DNA of 30,024 nucleotides from Collinsella aerofaciens (GTDB lineage: Bacteria > Actinomycetota > Coriobacteriia > Coriobacteriales > Coriobacteriaceae), in NCBI GenBank assembly GCA_008668235.1, contig RQCP01000052.1:1-30024 (forward strand). The letters run 5' to 3'. Under the pieces are notes generated by a model. The model was not told the origin of the DNA. It did no database searches and saw only the letters and a program-made list of their open reading frames with translations. Made by a program: the position numbers and the translations under genes. Positions 28,216-30,024 of this stretch are shown here, one piece after another; the first letter of the stretch is position 1; every line of letters begins with the position of its first letter.

Positions 28216-29994
28216 ATGACGATCACCGAAATCGACGAGAAGTTCATGCGCGAGGCGCTGGCGGAGGCTCGCGCCGCCGCTGCGGTGGGCGAGGTACCGA
28301 TTGGTGCCGTGGTAGTGCGCGCGGGTGAGATTGTCGCGCGGGCGCATAATCGCCGCGAGCTCGACCAGGATCCTTCGGCTCATGCCGAGTTCGCGGCCCT
28401 GTGCGCTGCCGCTCGGTCGCTCGGTCGCTGGCGCCTTTCCGATTGCACGGTCTACGTGACGCTCGAGCCATGCTGCATGTGTGCGGGGCTTATGGTTAAC
28501 GCGCGCGTGGGGCGCTGCGTGTATGGCGCGGCTGATGCCAAGGCGGGCGCGCTGGGTTCGCTGTATGCCCTGAATGCCGATTCGCGCCTGAATCATCGCT
28601 TTAACGTGACGGCTGGGGTCCTGGCGGATGAATGCCGCGAGCTGCTGAGTAGCTATTTTGGCGGTCTGCGCGGAGCGGGCGGCGCTGGTTGCGGTTGTGG
28701 GGCCGATCTTGACGCGCACACCGCTCACGCCGCAGCGCTTGCAGGTGCTGGTGAAGATGCTGGCACGGCGGTTTTTGGTCCTGCGTGCCGCCGACCCCGC
28801 CATGTGCTGTTGGCGATCGACTCCTTTAAGGACAGCGTGTCGAGTGCGCAGGCGGAGGCGGCGGTTGCCGAAGGCGTGCGCCACGTGTGGCCCGATGCCG
28901 AGCTGAACGCTTTGCCGCTGGCAGATGGTGGCGAGGGAACGCTCGATGCCGTTGCCGCGTGCGGCGGTGAGATTGTGACCTGCGAGGTGGCAGGCCCCTT
29001 GGGCAAGCGCGCGTCTGCCCGGATGCTGGTTGATGTCGAGCGCGAGTCCGCGGTCATCGAGATGGCCGAGGCGGCCGGCATTGGGTACTCGCCTCGCACG
29101 GAGTCGTCGGCGCTGGCTGCTACAACCTATGGCGTGGGCGAGCTCATACTTCGCGCGGTTCGTGCCGGGGCAAAGACTATCTATATTGGCTTGGGCGGCA
29201 GTGCCACCAACGACGGTGGCGCCGGCATGCTGCAGGCGCTGAGCGCGCGTGTGGTCGATGATCAGGGCTGCGATGTCGCCCCCGGTCTTGCCGGCCTTGA
29301 GCGGGCGGCGAGCGTTGATTTGGCGCCAGCGCTTCGGGCTTTGGATGGCACTCGTATTGTTGTGCTTTCGGATGTCGATAATCCGCTCGTAGGGCGTCGC
29401 GGCGCGCTTGCGGTGTTCGGCGGACAGAAGGGTCTGCCGGCGGATGATGCCGAGGCACTGAGCAGGTGCGACAGCTGGATGGTCGGCTACGGTCGCTTGC
29501 TCGATACGGCGATTTTCGAGGCGCGGGCCCAAGGGTTGTTGCGCACACCCGAGGGTGCACGGACATTTGGCTCGGTGCTCGGCGTGCCCGGCGCGGGCGC
29601 TGCCGGTGGCTTGGGCGCGGCGTTGCTGGCGCTCGGCGCGGAGCTACGCTCGGGTGTGGAGACGGTGCTCGATCTCGTGGGGTTTGACGAGCGCGTGCGC
29701 GATGTCGACCTGGTCATTACAGGCGAGGGCAATATGGATGAGCAGTCCGCCGCTGGAAAGGCGCCGGTGGGCGTGGCGCGTCGCGCCAAGCGATGTGGCA
29801 AGTCGGTGGTCGCCGTCGTGGGCGGTCGTGCGGACAACTTGGATGTAGTGTATGAGCAGGGTGTCGACTTGGTTCTGCCGGTTTGCCGCAAGCCCATGAG
29901 CCTTGAGGAGGCGCTTGGCATGCAGGAGGCTGTAGCCAATTTGGCGTGCGCAGGCGAGGAGGCTGCCCGAGCATACGATCTTGGTCGCATATAG
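28216..29994 (+). CDS. Fused tRNA adenosine deaminase (TadA) - glycerate kinase
   Basis: A 592-residue two-domain protein. Residues 1-152 are a complete TadA-type deaminase that would convert A34 of tRNA-Arg(ACG) to inosine: HAEF with zinc ligand His56 and proton shuttle Glu58, and PCCMC with Cys86 and Cys89, then RVGRCVYGAADAKAGALGSLYAL. A Gly/Ala/Cys-rich linker (about 153-193) leads to a glycerate kinase of the GlxK/GarK type (195-592): AIDSFKDSVSS, LADGGEGTLDAV, GLGGSATNDGGAGMLQAL, GEGNMDEQSAAGKAPVGVARRAK. ATG 28216 follows GGGAAGG. No internal start has a ribosome site. Each half is of normal length for its family, so both activities may be kept. Fusion by a sequencing frameshift seems unlikely but cannot be excluded. 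Confidence 0.87.
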   Translation: MTITEIDEKFMREALAEARAAAAVGEVPIGAVVVRAGEIVARAHNRRELDQDPSAHAEFAALCAAARSLGRWRLSDCTVYVTLEPCCMCAGLMVNARVGRCVYGAADAKAGALGSLYALNADSRLNHRFNVTAGVLADECRELLSSYFGGLRGAGGAGCGCGADLDAHTAHAAALAGAGEDAGTAVFGPACRRPRHVLLAIDSFKDSVSSAQAEAAVAEGVRHVWPDAELNALPLADGGEGTLDAVAACGGEIVTCEVAGPLGKRASARMLVDVERESAVIEMAEAAGIGYSPRTESSALAATTYGVGELILRAVRAGAKTIYIGLGGSATNDGGAGMLQALSARVVDDQGCDVAPGLAGLERAASVDLAPALRALDGTRIVVLSDVDNPLVGRRGALAVFGGQKGLPADDAEALSRCDSWMVGYGRLLDTAIFEARAQGLLRTPEGARTFGSVLGVPGAGAAGGLGAALLALGAELRSGVETVLDLVGFDERVRDVDLVITGEGNMDEQSAAGKAPVGVARRAKRCGKSVVAVVGGRADNLDVVYEQGVDLVLPVCRKPMSLEEALGMQEAVANLACAGEEAARAYDLGRI

Positions 29995-30024
29995 ATATAA
30001 ATATCAAATCTGATTTGCCTGTCC

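Noticed and set aside
27919..29532. 537-codon open frame on the minus strand over the TetR gene, tRNA and fusion gene
   Set aside because: It runs through a tRNA gene and antisense to two recognisable proteins.

Overview
The window looks like chromosomal DNA of a high-GC actinobacterium of the class Coriobacteriia, most likely Collinsella or a close relative. This is inferred from codon and GC usage, the gene set (an EF-G-like paralogue, a degenerate sigma54-activator-like Fis protein, DedA, LemA, a heterodimeric ABC exporter) and an abundance of intergenic GGGACAGG-containing palindromes. No species assignment can be proved from sequence alone. No rRNA, phage module, CRISPR array or intact transposase was seen.

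Layout. 1-2740: a polar amino-acid ABC uptake operon (lipoprotein, permease, ATPase) with a good promoter and terminator; a long structured element lies between permease and ATPase. 2745-5122: an EF-G-like GTPase with a long leader. 5182-6147 (minus): a membrane-anchored DNA-entry-type nuclease. 6148-8550: an accessory-looking block: a Schlafen/AlbA-type ATPase-HTH regulator behind an array of eight TCTCTCTAAA boxes, bracketed by two direct copies of a palindromic repeat, then a roughly 100-nt compound hairpin. 8551-10334: larE (minus) and a HAD phosphatase (plus). 10362-13692: a LacI regulator divergent from glmS, with a repeat copy and a candidate operator between them. 13747-15821: a GntR/FCD regulator divergent from a YeiH-type exporter. 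15943-17857: a degenerate NtrC-like Fis regulator and a one-pass membrane protein. 17876-19044: a nitroreductase (minus) and a small unknown protein. 19162-23468: a MarR regulator translationally overlapped with a two-subunit ABC exporter. 23506-25141: cysE (minus) and dedA. 25226-26683: ilvE with a possible leaderless upstream ORF and a 125-nt compound hairpin after it. 26724-28164: lemA, a TetR-like regulator and tRNA-Ser(UGA). 28216-29994: a fused TadA-glycerate kinase.

Most genes are housekeeping, transport or local regulation. Several regulators sit beside their likely targets: MarR with the ABC exporter, GntR with YeiH, and the AlbA-HTH protein with its own box array. The most unusual material is intergenic: the box array at 6424-6550, the palindrome family with GGGAC cores, and three or four very long hairpins whose arms differ mainly by G-U wobble pairs. 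Among proteins, the TadA-glycerate kinase fusion stands out.

Coordinates of short sites were counted by hand and could be off by a base.
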